A stretch of DNA of 64,000 nt, from assembly GCA_041741155.1 (NCBI GenBank), contig JBGSKO010000144.1:1-64000 (forward strand), read 5' to 3'. The notes under the pieces are model-generated. The model worked only from the letters and a program-made list of their open reading frames with translations. It was not told the origin of the DNA and did no database searches. This DNA comes from M3007 sp041741155 (lineage in GTDB: Bacteria; Bacteroidota; Bacteroidia; Chitinophagales; Saprospiraceae). Shown here one piece after another: positions 50,056 through 58,145 of this stretch (positions within the stretch are counted from its first letter, which is position 1; each line of letters opens with the position of its first letter). The position numbers and the translations under genes are program-made.

Positions 50056-50520
50056 CTAATAGCGCAGCCCCAGCCGGGTGTAAATAAAACTCATCAGCCA
50101 GGCCGGTCCGATCATTAAAAATTGCAGGTCCTGAAAAAACGAGGGTTTTTTGCCCTCCACCTTGTGGCCCCAAAACTGGCCGATCCAGGCCAGCACGAAC
50201 AGCGTCAAACATACTTGCCAGAGCACCAGCCCGGCGGCTTCGATTTGTTGGGCCACGAACAGACAAAGCGCCGAGAATATCAACATGCCTATCGCCAGCG
50301 ACGGCGATAACCGGACGTAGTACGCCACCACCAGTGCCAGCAGCACGATGGCTACGTTGAGTTCCAGCGTGGGCGTGATTTGGTACCCCAACTTGATCCC
50401 GTAGAACAAGCCTACGATACTGAAGAAGATGGTGGGCACACAAATCCAGTGTACCAGTTTGTTGGTGGGGTTCTGGTGGCTTTCGCCGTACTCGGACAAC
50501 CAGGTGTTGATACTTTTCAT
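50056..50520 (-). CDS. Mpo1-like (YGL010w/DUF962) membrane protein
   Basis: This 154-residue protein starts MKSINTWLSEYGESHQNPTN and has the invariant N-terminal His cluster of the family (ESHQNPTNKLVHWICVP) followed by four hydrophobic helices and a conserved GHKVEGKKPSFFQDL loop. Yeast Mpo1 is an iron-dependent dioxygenase in fatty-acid alpha-oxidation; bacterial members keep the His residues, so the same chemistry on a 2-hydroxy fatty acid is plausible. It is an inner-membrane protein of normal length. The neighbouring crotonase-fold gene fits a lipid theme, though the link is only positional. Confidence 0.9.
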   Translation of the reverse strand: MKSINTWLSEYGESHQNPTNKLVHWICVPTIFFSIVGLFYGIKLGYQITPTLELNVAIVLLALVVAYYVRLSPSLAIGMLIFSALCLFVAQQIEAAGLVLWQVCLTLFVLAWIGQFWGHKVEGKKPSFFQDLQFLMIGPAWLMSFIYTRLGLRY

Positions 50521-50552
50521 ACCGTGTTTGCTTTAGGTTGAAAAAAAGTGCT

Positions 50553-50816
50553 CTACTTCGGTACTGTGCGCAATTGGCGTTCGATTTCCAGCAGCCGTTT
50601 TTGTTTGATCGAATCCACCAGACGCGGCAGAACTGTTGTGCGTTGCACCAGACAAAGACTGTCTATTTCCAGGCGCGTCAAACGAATCTGGGCGGATGAC
50701 GTAGAGTCAATGCGCAGTCGGGTGTTGGCGTCCAGCGGGGTTTCGGCGCCGCCACAGCTCGCCAAAAGCCCGCACCATAAAAGAAATACTGCCACCTTGA
50801 ATCGCGCCTTCGCCAT
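50553..50816 (-). CDS. Small lipoprotein of unknown function
   Basis: This 87-residue product has a basic start (MAKARFKVAVFLLW) and a lipobox LLASC at about residue 20, then a short charged helical body (LTRLEIDSLCLVQRTTVLPR, then IKQKRLLEIERQL). No family is recognised. The longer ORF to 50879 is unlikely because its N terminus is not signal-like. It is divergent from the aminotransferase gene (50971), and the 154-bp spacer holds that gene's promoter and its CTCAACC leader. Function unknown; the outer-membrane or periplasmic face is its likely place. Confidence 0.6.
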   Translation of the reverse strand: MAKARFKVAVFLLWCGLLASCGGAETPLDANTRLRIDSTSSAQIRLTRLEIDSLCLVQRTTVLPRLVDSIKQKRLLEIERQLRTVPK

Positions 50817-50916
50817 GTTGATTGGTTTGTTGGCCCAAAAATCCGCGATTCGCCGGAATTGGCGGGTATGTTTCTCCACACATTTTGAAACAATAAACCG
50901 CTTGAGGCGAAAATCC

Positions 50917-50924
50917 TACTTTTG
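50917..50924 (+). promoter_or_regulatory. -7 element TACTTTTG of the aminotransferase gene
   Basis: TACTTTTG places the transcription start near 50931, exactly where the CTCAACC repeat begins. No convincing -33 element is visible. Confidence 0.5.
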
Positions 50925-50930
50925 CCCACC

Positions 50931-50967
50931 CAACCCTCTCAACCCCCTCAACCATCTCAACCGTCAA
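50931..50967 (+). repeat. CTCAACC repeat forming the aminotransferase leader
   Basis: Four imperfect CTCAACC units (AACCCTCTCAACCCCCTCAA, then CATCTCAACCGTCAAAAC) fill the whole interval from the likely transcription start to the ATG at 50971. The last unit with its GTCAA tail is the same as in the leader of the ABC exporter operon at 34098-34110. Confidence 0.85.
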
Positions 50968-50970
50968 AAC

Positions 50971-52113
50971 ATGACCATCACATCCAAACTCCCGAACGTC
51001 GGTACCACGATTTTCACCGTCATGTCGGGTTTGGCCAACCAGTACGGGGCCATCAACCTGTCGCAGGGTTTCCCAAACTTTAACCCCTCCGAGCGGCTGC
51101 AGCGGCTCGTTTTCGACCACATGCAGCGCGGCGACAACCAGTACGCGCCCATGCCGGGCGTGCCGCTGTTGCGCGAGCGCATCGCCGAAAAAATGGAGCG
51201 CCTGTACGGCCGGCCCCTGAACCCGGAAACGGAAATAACGGTGACTGCCGGCGGCACCCAGGCCATTTTTTGCGCCATCGCCGCATTCGTACATCCCGGC
51301 GACGAGGTCATCCTGATCGAACCCTGCTACGACTCGTACCGCCCCTCCGTAGAAACGGTGGGTGGAAAAGTGATCGCCTGCCCGTTGTCGGCGCCCGACT
51401 ACCGGATTGACTGGTCGGCGGTGGCCCGTCTTATCACGCCACGCACGCGCATGGTTTGCATCAACACCCCCAACAACCCCACCGGAACCCTGCTGCGCGA
51501 AGCCGATATGCTGGCCCTGAGCCAACTGCTGAAAAATACCGACGTGCTGGTGCTGAGCGACGAAGTGTACGAACACCTCATCTACGACGGCGAGCCGCAC
51601 GCCTCGGCGCTGCGCTACCCCGATTTGTATGCGCGCAGCCTGTGCATTTATTCCTTCGGAAAAACCCACCACAACACCGGCTGGAAAACCGGATACTGCA
51701 TCGCGCCGCCCGACCTGACCCGCGAATTCCGCAAGGTGCACCAGTTCAATGTGTTCTCGGGCAACCACCCGATGCAGGCCGCTTTTGCCGATTTTATGGC
51801 CGACGCATCGGAATATGCGGGCTTGCCCGAGTTTTACCAGCGCAAACGCGATGTGTTCCAGCAAGCCATGGCCGGCACGCGCTTCCGGGCCATTCCCTGC
51901 GCCGGCACCTATTTTCAGTTGTACGACTACTCGGCTATCAGCGACGAACCGGACCTCGATTTTTGCAAACGCCTGACCGCTGAGTTCGGCGTGGCGGCCA
52001 TTCCGGTGTCCTCTTTTTTCTCCGACAAACGCGACGACAAAGTGATCCGATTCTGTTTTGCCAAAACAGAGGATGTGCTGGAGCAGGCCGGAGAACGCCT
52101 GGCAAAAGTGTAG
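50971..52113 (+). CDS. PLP-dependent methionine/kynurenine-type aminotransferase
   Basis: This 380-residue fold-type I aminotransferase shows INLSQGFPNFNPSERL, the substrate-specificity block NQYAPMPGVPLLRERIA, TAGGTQAIF, the cofactor Asp/Tyr region VLSDEVYEHLIYD and the PLP lysine in YSFGKTHHNTGWKTGY. This pattern is that of YbdL and related methionine/kynurenine aminotransferases that use 2-oxo acids as acceptors. It is cytoplasmic and probably serves the methionine salvage or amino-acid pool. The ATG at 50971 lies directly after the CTCAACC leader; the longer ORF upstream translates promoter and leader DNA and is rejected. Confidence 0.93.
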   Translation: MTITSKLPNVGTTIFTVMSGLANQYGAINLSQGFPNFNPSERLQRLVFDHMQRGDNQYAPMPGVPLLRERIAEKMERLYGRPLNPETEITVTAGGTQAIFCAIAAFVHPGDEVILIEPCYDSYRPSVETVGGKVIACPLSAPDYRIDWSAVARLITPRTRMVCINTPNNPTGTLLREADMLALSQLLKNTDVLVLSDEVYEHLIYDGEPHASALRYPDLYARSLCIYSFGKTHHNTGWKTGYCIAPPDLTREFRKVHQFNVFSGNHPMQAAFADFMADASEYAGLPEFYQRKRDVFQQAMAGTRFRAIPCAGTYFQLYDYSAISDEPDLDFCKRLTAEFGVAAIPVSSFFSDKRDDKVIRFCFAKTEDVLEQAGERLAKV

Positions 52114-52137
52114 TGTCCCAACAAACGCTAAACGCTC

Positions 52138-52145
52138 TAACTTTG
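52138..52145 (+). promoter_or_regulatory. -7 element TAACTTTG
   Basis: TAACTTTG lies about 40 bp upstream of the GNAT-like gene at 52184. The -33 region is weak (TGTC). Confidence 0.5.
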
Positions 52146-52183
52146 GCGCCGCATCCCGTCTGCCAACCTAACCTGCCGCTTCC

Positions 52184-53308
52184 ATGTCCATTTCTATTCG
52201 CACCGTTCAAGGCCCCAAGGATCTTCGCACGTTTATCTACCTGCCCGAGAAGATTCATGCTGATCACCCCAACTGGATGCCACCCTTGTACATGGACGAG
52301 AAGGTGTACTTCGATCCAGCCAAGAATAAAGCCTTTGCGTACTGCGATACCGTGTTGTTTTTGGCCTACAAAGACGACAAACCCCGGGGGCGTATCATGG
52401 GCATCATCCACCATCCCTATAATACGGACCACGGCGAAAAAAACGTGCGCTTCATGCACCTGGACTGCTACGACGACGAAGAGGTTTGTCAGGCATTGCT
52501 GAACGCCGTAGAACAATGGGGCCGGGACAAGGGCATGAGCCGCATCATCGGGCCGTTCGGGTTTTCGGACAAAGACCCGCAAGGTTTGCTGGTGGAAGGG
52601 TTTGACAAACCGCCCATCATGGTCACCGTTTGCAACCATCCGTACCTGCCGCGTTTTGTGGAAAACAAAGGATACACGAAGCTCACCGATTGTATGGACT
52701 ACCTCGTTGATATCCAAAACGGTATCCCGGAGATTTACCCCAAGATATTTGAGCGCATCCAGCGGACGACCCCGTATCGCCTGCTGGAGTTCAAAAAAAC
52801 GCGCGAACTCAAGCCGTACATCGTTCCGGTGTTCGAACTCATCAACCGCACCTACACCCACTTGTACGGATTTTCTCCTCTGGATGAACAAGAAATGCAC
52901 GAGCTGGCAGATCGTTACCTGCCCATTCTGGATCCGCGTTTCCTGAAAGTGGTTCTGAATGAAGAGGGACGTCTGATTGCTTTTATGCTGGGCATTCCCA
53001 ACATGACCAAGGGCATCCAGCGCGCCAAAGGGAAACTCTTCCCGTTCGGCTTCATCCACATCCTGTACGCGGCCAAAACCGCCAAACAACTGGACCTGCT
53101 GCTGGGCGCTATTGACGAGCCATACCGCGGCCGCGGGCTTGATATTCTGATGGGCTGGAAAATGATTGACGGCGCCAGAAAGGCCGGCATCCAGACATTT
53201 GAGACCAATCTCGTCCTCGAAACCAACACCGCCATGCGTGCCGAGTACGAACGTTTAGGCGCCAAACTGTACAAAGTGTTTCGGATTTACCAGAAAGACC
53301 TGCTCTAA
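52184..53308 (+). CDS. GNAT-like acyltransferase-family protein (paralogue 1)
   Basis: This 374-residue cytoplasmic protein starts MSISIRTVQGPKDLRTFIYL and has an acetyltransferase-like layout: a GxxRGRGxD-type segment near the end (AIDEPYRGRGLDILMGWKMI), and a terminal helix-strand with ETNTAMRAEYERLGAKL, as in N-acyltransferase (GNAT) proteins. HHP and PFGFSDKDPQGLLVEGFD blocks are characteristic of a family I know only as conserved hypothetical. No substrate can be named. It is followed after 90 bp by a close paralogue (about 75% identical by eye), a tandem duplication. Confidence 0.75.
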   Translation: MSISIRTVQGPKDLRTFIYLPEKIHADHPNWMPPLYMDEKVYFDPAKNKAFAYCDTVLFLAYKDDKPRGRIMGIIHHPYNTDHGEKNVRFMHLDCYDDEEVCQALLNAVEQWGRDKGMSRIIGPFGFSDKDPQGLLVEGFDKPPIMVTVCNHPYLPRFVENKGYTKLTDCMDYLVDIQNGIPEIYPKIFERIQRTTPYRLLEFKKTRELKPYIVPVFELINRTYTHLYGFSPLDEQEMHELADRYLPILDPRFLKVVLNEEGRLIAFMLGIPNMTKGIQRAKGKLFPFGFIHILYAAKTAKQLDLLLGAIDEPYRGRGLDILMGWKMIDGARKAGIQTFETNLVLETNTAMRAEYERLGAKLYKVFRIYQKDLL

Positions 53309-53355
53309 ATGCGGAATAAGTGGGCGTGAACGGGGAGCCAAGCCGACATTACCGT

Positions 53356-53363
53356 TACTTTTG
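53356..53363 (+). promoter_or_regulatory. -7 element TACTTTTG
   Basis: TACTTTTG about 36 bp upstream of the second GNAT-like gene, so the duplicated gene has its own promoter. Confidence 0.5.
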
Positions 53364-53398
53364 CTCGTCAGAATCTCCATGCATTTAACCTCCCGCTG

Positions 53399-54526
53399 AT
53401 GTCTGTTTATATCCGTACTGTACAAGGAGCGATAGACCTGAAAACGTTCATTTATTTACCGGCTGCCATCCATGCCGATCATCCCAACTGGATGCCGCCC
53501 CTGTACATGGATGAAAAGGCGTATTTCAATCCGGCCAAAAACAAGTCCTTTTCGTACTGCGATACCGTGTTGTTTTTGGCCTACAAAGACGACAAACCCC
53601 GGGGGCGCATCATGGGTATTATTCACCACCCCTACAACACGGAACACCAGGAAAAAACCGTGCGGTTTGCACACCTCGACTGTTACGACGACGAGGATGT
53701 TTGCCACGCCCTTTTGAACGCCGTGGAACAATGGGGTCGGGAAAAAGGTATGACCCGCATCATCGGCCCATTCGGTTTCTCGGGCCGGGAGCCGCAGGGT
53801 TTGCTGGTAGAAGGATTTGACAAACCGCCGATCATGGTCACCATTTGCAACCTCCCCTACTTGCCGGTTTTTGTGGAGCGCAACGGCTATGTAAAAGAAC
53901 TGGACTGCATGGATTACCTGATTGATATCAACAAGGATATCCCGGAAATTTATCCCAGGATATTCGAGCGCGTCCGTCGAAACACCCAATTCCGCTTGCT
54001 GGAATTTCATAAAACCAGCGAGATGAAACCGTACATCATTCCGATCTTTGAATTGATCAACCGTACCTACGCAGGGCTGCATGGGTTCTCGCCGCTGGAC
54101 GACCAGGAAATGCGCGAAATGGCCGCCCGGTATTTGCCTATCCTGGATCCGCGTTTTTTGAAAGTAGTGCTGGACGAATCGGGCAATTTGATCGCCTTCA
54201 TGCTGGGCATACCCAACATGACCAAGGGAATCCAGCGCGCCAAAGGGCGGCTTTACCCGTTCGGCTTTATCCATATCCTGTTGGAAGCCAAAATGGCGAA
54301 GCAGCTCGACCTGCTTTTGGGCGCCATAGACGTGCCCTACCGCGCCCGCGGGCTCGATATCCTCATGGGCTGGAAAATGATCGAAAGCGCCCGGAAAGCG
54401 GGTATTCATACCTTTGAAACCAACGTAGTATTGGAAACCAACACCGCTATGCGCGCCGAGTACGAGCGCCTTGGCGCCAAACTGTATAAAGTATTCCGTA
54501 TCTATCAAAAAGACTTGAACAGATGA
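53399..54526 (+). CDS. GNAT-like acyltransferase-family protein (paralogue 2)
   Basis: This 375-residue protein is a tandem copy of the preceding one, with the same blocks: MSVYIRTVQGAIDLKTFIYL, GPFGFSGREPQGLLVEGFD, AIDVPYRARGLDILMGWKMI and ETNTAMRAEYERLGAKLYKV. Divergence is spread along the whole length and both copies keep all conserved motifs, so both are probably functional rather than one decaying. The 3' end overlaps the trhO gene by four bases (ATGA), so the two are translationally coupled. No membrane segment or signal is seen. Confidence 0.75.
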   Translation: MSVYIRTVQGAIDLKTFIYLPAAIHADHPNWMPPLYMDEKAYFNPAKNKSFSYCDTVLFLAYKDDKPRGRIMGIIHHPYNTEHQEKTVRFAHLDCYDDEDVCHALLNAVEQWGREKGMTRIIGPFGFSGREPQGLLVEGFDKPPIMVTICNLPYLPVFVERNGYVKELDCMDYLIDINKDIPEIYPRIFERVRRNTQFRLLEFHKTSEMKPYIIPIFELINRTYAGLHGFSPLDDQEMREMAARYLPILDPRFLKVVLDESGNLIAFMLGIPNMTKGIQRAKGRLYPFGFIHILLEAKMAKQLDLLLGAIDVPYRARGLDILMGWKMIESARKAGIHTFETNVVLETNTAMRAEYERLGAKLYKVFRIYQKDLNR

Positions 54527-55563
54527 GCAAGTTCCTCTACAACCGAATCAGCCGACGCGAACTGAAGGAACGGCTGCAACAAAACCCCGAACCGCGGGTC
54601 ACCATTTCGTTTTACAAGTACGTCACCCTGCGCAACGCCCACCTTTTTCGCGACCACCTCTACGGCCTCTTCAGCGACCTCGGTGTGCTGGGCCGCATCT
54701 ATGTGGCCCGCGAAGGCGTGAATGCGCAAATTTCCGTGCCGGAAGCGCGTCTTCAGGATTTTCGCGACACCATGAACAGCATCCTGTTTTTCCAGGGACT
54801 GCGCCTGAATATTGCCATTGAAGACGACGGCAAGTCCTTCTTCGCCCTCATCATCAAGGTGCGGCCCAAGATCGTGGCCGACGGCATTGACGACCCCGAC
54901 TTCGATCCCTCCAACTACGGCACCCACCTCCGGGCCGAGGAATTCAATGCGCTCACCGACGACCCCGACACCATCGTGGTGGATATGCGCAACCACTACG
55001 AAAGCGAAGTGGGCCGTTTCGAGCACGCCATAGTCCCCCCTGTGGACACCTTCCGCGAGGAACTGCCGTACGTAGCCGATTTGCTGGCCGACCAAAAAGA
55101 CAAAAAGATCGTGATGTACTGCACCGGCGGTATCCGCTGCGAAAAAGCCAGTGCCTACCTGAAGTACCGGGGGTTCCGGAACGTGTTCCAGCTGGAAGGC
55201 GGCATCATCGAATACGCCCGGCAGGTGCAGGCAAACAAGCTGCAAAACAAATTTTTAGGTAAAAACTTCGTCTTCGACGAACGTCTCGGCGAGCGCATCA
55301 GCGATGTCGTAATCGCCCATTGCCACCAGTGCGGCGCCCCCTGCGATGATCATACCAACTGCGCCAACACCTTCTGCCACCTGCTCTTTATCCAGTGCCC
55401 CGAATGCCGCGACAAGTACGAAGGGTGCTGCTCCGAGCAGTGCCGCGCGTTCAACCACATACCCGAAGACCTGCGCCGCGAACGCGCCAAACTGGAGCAG
55501 TTTAACGGTTCAAAATTTAGCAAAGGGCATTTTCGGGAAATGGTTATTCAGAAATATCTGTGA
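54523..55563 (+). CDS. trhO: tRNA U34 hydroxylase / rhodanese-domain protein TrhO
   Basis: This 346-residue protein has a UPF0176 N-terminal part (YNRISRRELKERLQQNPEPR, VAREGVNAQISVPEARLQDF), a rhodanese domain with catalytic Cys in VMYCTGGIRCEKASAYLKY, and a cysteine-rich C-terminal zinc-like region (HCHQCGAPCDDHTNC, QCPECRDKYEGCCSEQC). TrhO catalyses the oxygen-dependent hydroxylation of uridine 34 that leads to 5-carboxymethoxyuridine-type wobble modification. Length is normal. It overlaps the upstream GNAT-like gene by four bases, so co-translation is likely; a shared function in RNA or protein modification is only suggested by this coupling. Confidence 0.92.
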   Translation: MSKFLYNRISRRELKERLQQNPEPRVTISFYKYVTLRNAHLFRDHLYGLFSDLGVLGRIYVAREGVNAQISVPEARLQDFRDTMNSILFFQGLRLNIAIEDDGKSFFALIIKVRPKIVADGIDDPDFDPSNYGTHLRAEEFNALTDDPDTIVVDMRNHYESEVGRFEHAIVPPVDTFREELPYVADLLADQKDKKIVMYCTGGIRCEKASAYLKYRGFRNVFQLEGGIIEYARQVQANKLQNKFLGKNFVFDERLGERISDVVIAHCHQCGAPCDDHTNCANTFCHLLFIQCPECRDKYEGCCSEQCRAFNHIPEDLRRERAKLEQFNGSKFSKGHFREMVIQKYL

Positions 55564-55580
55564 ACACCTATGTTGTAGCC

Positions 55581-57329
55581 ATGAAAATAATTACATTAAG
55601 TATACTTATTTTTTATACAATTTTATCTTTTGCACAAAACCCAAAATATTTGCCACTTCACGACAATACATGGCTGGTTGGTTATTATAGTTTTAGTAAT
55701 GTGCCAAATTATGGTGGAACAAGAATTGATTTCTTGAAAAACCCTCCTCATATTACAAAAGAAGACCGGGAAATGGATTTTGATGGAACAAATACCAGTA
55801 TGAGTGATGCACAGGGGAATTTATTGTTCTATACAAATGGTCAATATATAGCCAATATGAATCATGATACTATGCTCGGAGGAAACAGGATAAACCCAGA
55901 TGAATCCTTGATTCAGACCAGATTATATCAAGGCGCTATATCGTTGCCACTCCCAGACTGTACCGGGATATATTATCTTATACATTCCGAAAGCACACTT
56001 AATGAATTCGGGAATCCTTTTAGAAGGGTTTATAGAAGCTATTATTCTGTAATTAACATGGCAAATGACGATGGGTTTGGTGAAGTTATTGAGGTTAACC
56101 AAATTTTTCTGAAAGATACTTTATGCTATGGAAAATTAACTGCCACCAAGCACGCCAACGGTCGTGACTGGTGGCTCTTAATTCCCAAGTGGAACAGTGC
56201 GGTATATTTTACGTTTTTGTTGACCCCTAACGGGTTAGTATCTTATGGCACTCAAAAAATAGGTAGTGCGCCATTAACAAATGCTGGCCAGTCTGTTTTT
56301 TCGCCTGACGGCACTAAATATGTCAGATATAATGTTCCGGGCTCTCAGGTCGGCGGGTATTTAGATATTTTCGACTTCGACCGCTGCACGGGCTTGTTAA
56401 GCAATCCCCGCAACCTGCACCTGACCACCCAAGTAGGCATGCCCGGGGCGGCCATCTCGCCAAATTCAAGATACCTCTATGTAGCAAATGGGCTTTGGCT
56501 GCACCAATATGATCTAGAGGCGACCAATCTGGCGGCCAGCAAGGTACTGATCGGTACTTATGACGGGTATCAGTCGCCGTCACCTACTCCTTTTTTTATG
56601 TTGCAATTGGCGCCTAACGGCAAAATATATATGAACAGCGCCTCCTCGGTGGACGTACTACACGTGATCCACTCCCCCGATCTGCCGGGCTCGGCGTGCC
56701 GCCTGGAGCAGCACGGGGTGCAACTGCCCACGCGCAACGACTGGAGCATGCCCAACTTCCCCAACTACCGCCTCGGCCCGCTCGACGGCTCGCCCTGCGA
56801 CACCCTGGGCTTGGACAACCTGCCCGCAGCACATTTTCGATGGGAGTTCTGGGACACGATTTCACCCTTACGGGTTTTCTTTACCGACTTGTCCATCTAC
56901 GAGCCATCCGACCAGTACTGGGACTTCGGCGACGGCAGCACGAGCACGGAAAAAGACCCGACACACCAGTACGCCATACCCGGCACGTACACGGTATGCC
57001 TGAGCGTGCAAAATGACTACGGCGCAGATACTGCCTGCTATGAAGTCACCGTCGGAACAACAACGAATGTCGAGCAATTGCGCCGGCCATTGAACGTAGC
57101 GGTAGTGCCCAACCCGTTTCGGTCGGTGCTGAACATTGCATTGCCGGTAGAGCCGTGGCAACGCGTGGACGCAGTGCTGCACGACCTGACGGGCCGCGAG
57201 GTGGCGCGCAAGGTATGGCGCGGGACAAGTTCCGACTGGCATCTGGAACAACTGCCGACTGGTGTGTACATATATGAACTGGTCTCCGACGACGGGCGGC
57301 GCACAACAGGAAAGGTGATAAAGTGGTAG
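55581..57329 (+). CDS. Secreted protein with PKD domain and type A T9SS sorting domain; AT-rich 5' half
   Basis: This 582-residue protein has a signal peptide (LSILIFYTILSFAQ), a body with a seven-bladed-like or SLBP-type N-terminal part (GNLLFYTNGQYIANMNHDTM, SVFSPDGTKYVRYNVPGSQV), a PKD domain (YWDFGDGSTSTEKDPTHQYA) and a C-terminal type A sorting domain (VVPNPFRSVLNIALP to LPTGVYIYELVSDDGR). It should be exported by T9SS. The first about 750 bases are strikingly AT-rich while the rest has the GC level of the region, so the gene may be a chimera. The ATG at 55581 is chosen because it begins the signal peptide. Function unknown. Confidence 0.85.
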   Translation: MKIITLSILIFYTILSFAQNPKYLPLHDNTWLVGYYSFSNVPNYGGTRIDFLKNPPHITKEDREMDFDGTNTSMSDAQGNLLFYTNGQYIANMNHDTMLGGNRINPDESLIQTRLYQGAISLPLPDCTGIYYLIHSESTLNEFGNPFRRVYRSYYSVINMANDDGFGEVIEVNQIFLKDTLCYGKLTATKHANGRDWWLLIPKWNSAVYFTFLLTPNGLVSYGTQKIGSAPLTNAGQSVFSPDGTKYVRYNVPGSQVGGYLDIFDFDRCTGLLSNPRNLHLTTQVGMPGAAISPNSRYLYVANGLWLHQYDLEATNLAASKVLIGTYDGYQSPSPTPFFMLQLAPNGKIYMNSASSVDVLHVIHSPDLPGSACRLEQHGVQLPTRNDWSMPNFPNYRLGPLDGSPCDTLGLDNLPAAHFRWEFWDTISPLRVFFTDLSIYEPSDQYWDFGDGSTSTEKDPTHQYAIPGTYTVCLSVQNDYGADTACYEVTVGTTTNVEQLRRPLNVAVVPNPFRSVLNIALPVEPWQRVDAVLHDLTGREVARKVWRGTSSDWHLEQLPTGVYIYELVSDDGRRTTGKVIKW

Positions 57330-57421
57330 TTAAACTTAAACAACATTTCTAAACTCACCAGCCAAGACAACACTGCCTGTCAAAAAATTACCATATGCAC
57401 GCAAGAACAAACCATTTCTCA

Positions 57422-58093
57422 ATGACCAAAGCGAAAAAAAAGTACTGGTTGATCCAGTGTCCCTTGGTTACCTGCAGGCTGTATATCTGCATGTTGATGG
57501 GCTTATATTGCCAGTCAGCATCAACACAAACGCCCCAAACCGATTTTTTTGAAGAAACCGCACGCCACCGCGCACACTACAAACAAGAGTTCCTAACCGA
57601 AACGCGCTCCCCGCTGACAGCGCAAGACACTGCACTGCTCGACTTTTTCCAGCCCGCACCCGCCTGGCAGCTTGTGGCCCGCTTCGAGCCGACACCCGAT
57701 GCCGAGCCGTTCGATATGCCCACCTACAGCGGCCGTAAAAAACCGTTCAAACGCTACGGGTTTGCCTACTTTGATGTAGCCGGAACGGAATACCGGCTGG
57801 CGCTGTACATCAATTTGGGCCTGGCCCAACAGGAAACCTACCGGGACCACCTTTTTCTCCCGTTTAAAGACCACACCAACGGCGAAACAACCTACGGCGG
57901 CGGGCGCTACCTGGACCTGAAAACCGGCGACATCGCGCCCGACGGCACGGTGATTCTGGATTTAAATAAGGCCTACAACCCCTGGTGTGCCTACAGCGAC
58001 GGGTTCAATTGTCCCATACCACCGGCAGAAAATCACCTGGAAATGGCGGTGGAAGCCGGGGAGCGGAATTTTACCGGAACGCGCAAGCATTAG
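57422..58093 (+). CDS. DUF1684 family protein
   Basis: This 223-residue protein has an N-terminal hydrophobic segment (about residues 15-35, LVTCRLYICMLMGLYC) and then the DUF1684 domain with its signature blocks: DFFEETARHRAHYKQEFL, YGFAYFDVAGTEYRLALY, YGGGRYLDL, DLNKAYNPWCAYSDGF and NCPIPPAENHLEMAVEAGE. The end is cysteine- and proline-rich as usual. Function is unknown; family members are often annotated as exported and near sulfatases or glycan genes. The start at 57422 is preferred over 57395 for its better fit to the signal; both are possible. bshA begins 53 bp downstream. Confidence 0.88.
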   Translation: MTKAKKKYWLIQCPLVTCRLYICMLMGLYCQSASTQTPQTDFFEETARHRAHYKQEFLTETRSPLTAQDTALLDFFQPAPAWQLVARFEPTPDAEPFDMPTYSGRKKPFKRYGFAYFDVAGTEYRLALYINLGLAQQETYRDHLFLPFKDHTNGETTYGGGRYLDLKTGDIAPDGTVILDLNKAYNPWCAYSDGFNCPIPPAENHLEMAVEAGERNFTGTRKH

Positions 58094-58145
58094 GGCGCAC
58101 CCCGGACTTTTGACCTTTTCTGTGTTTTATGTGTTTATTCGTCCA

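Noticed and set aside
50548..50970. N-terminal extension of the aminotransferase
   Set aside because: It would run over the promoter, the leader repeat and the divergent lipoprotein gene; the family start matches the ATG at 50971.
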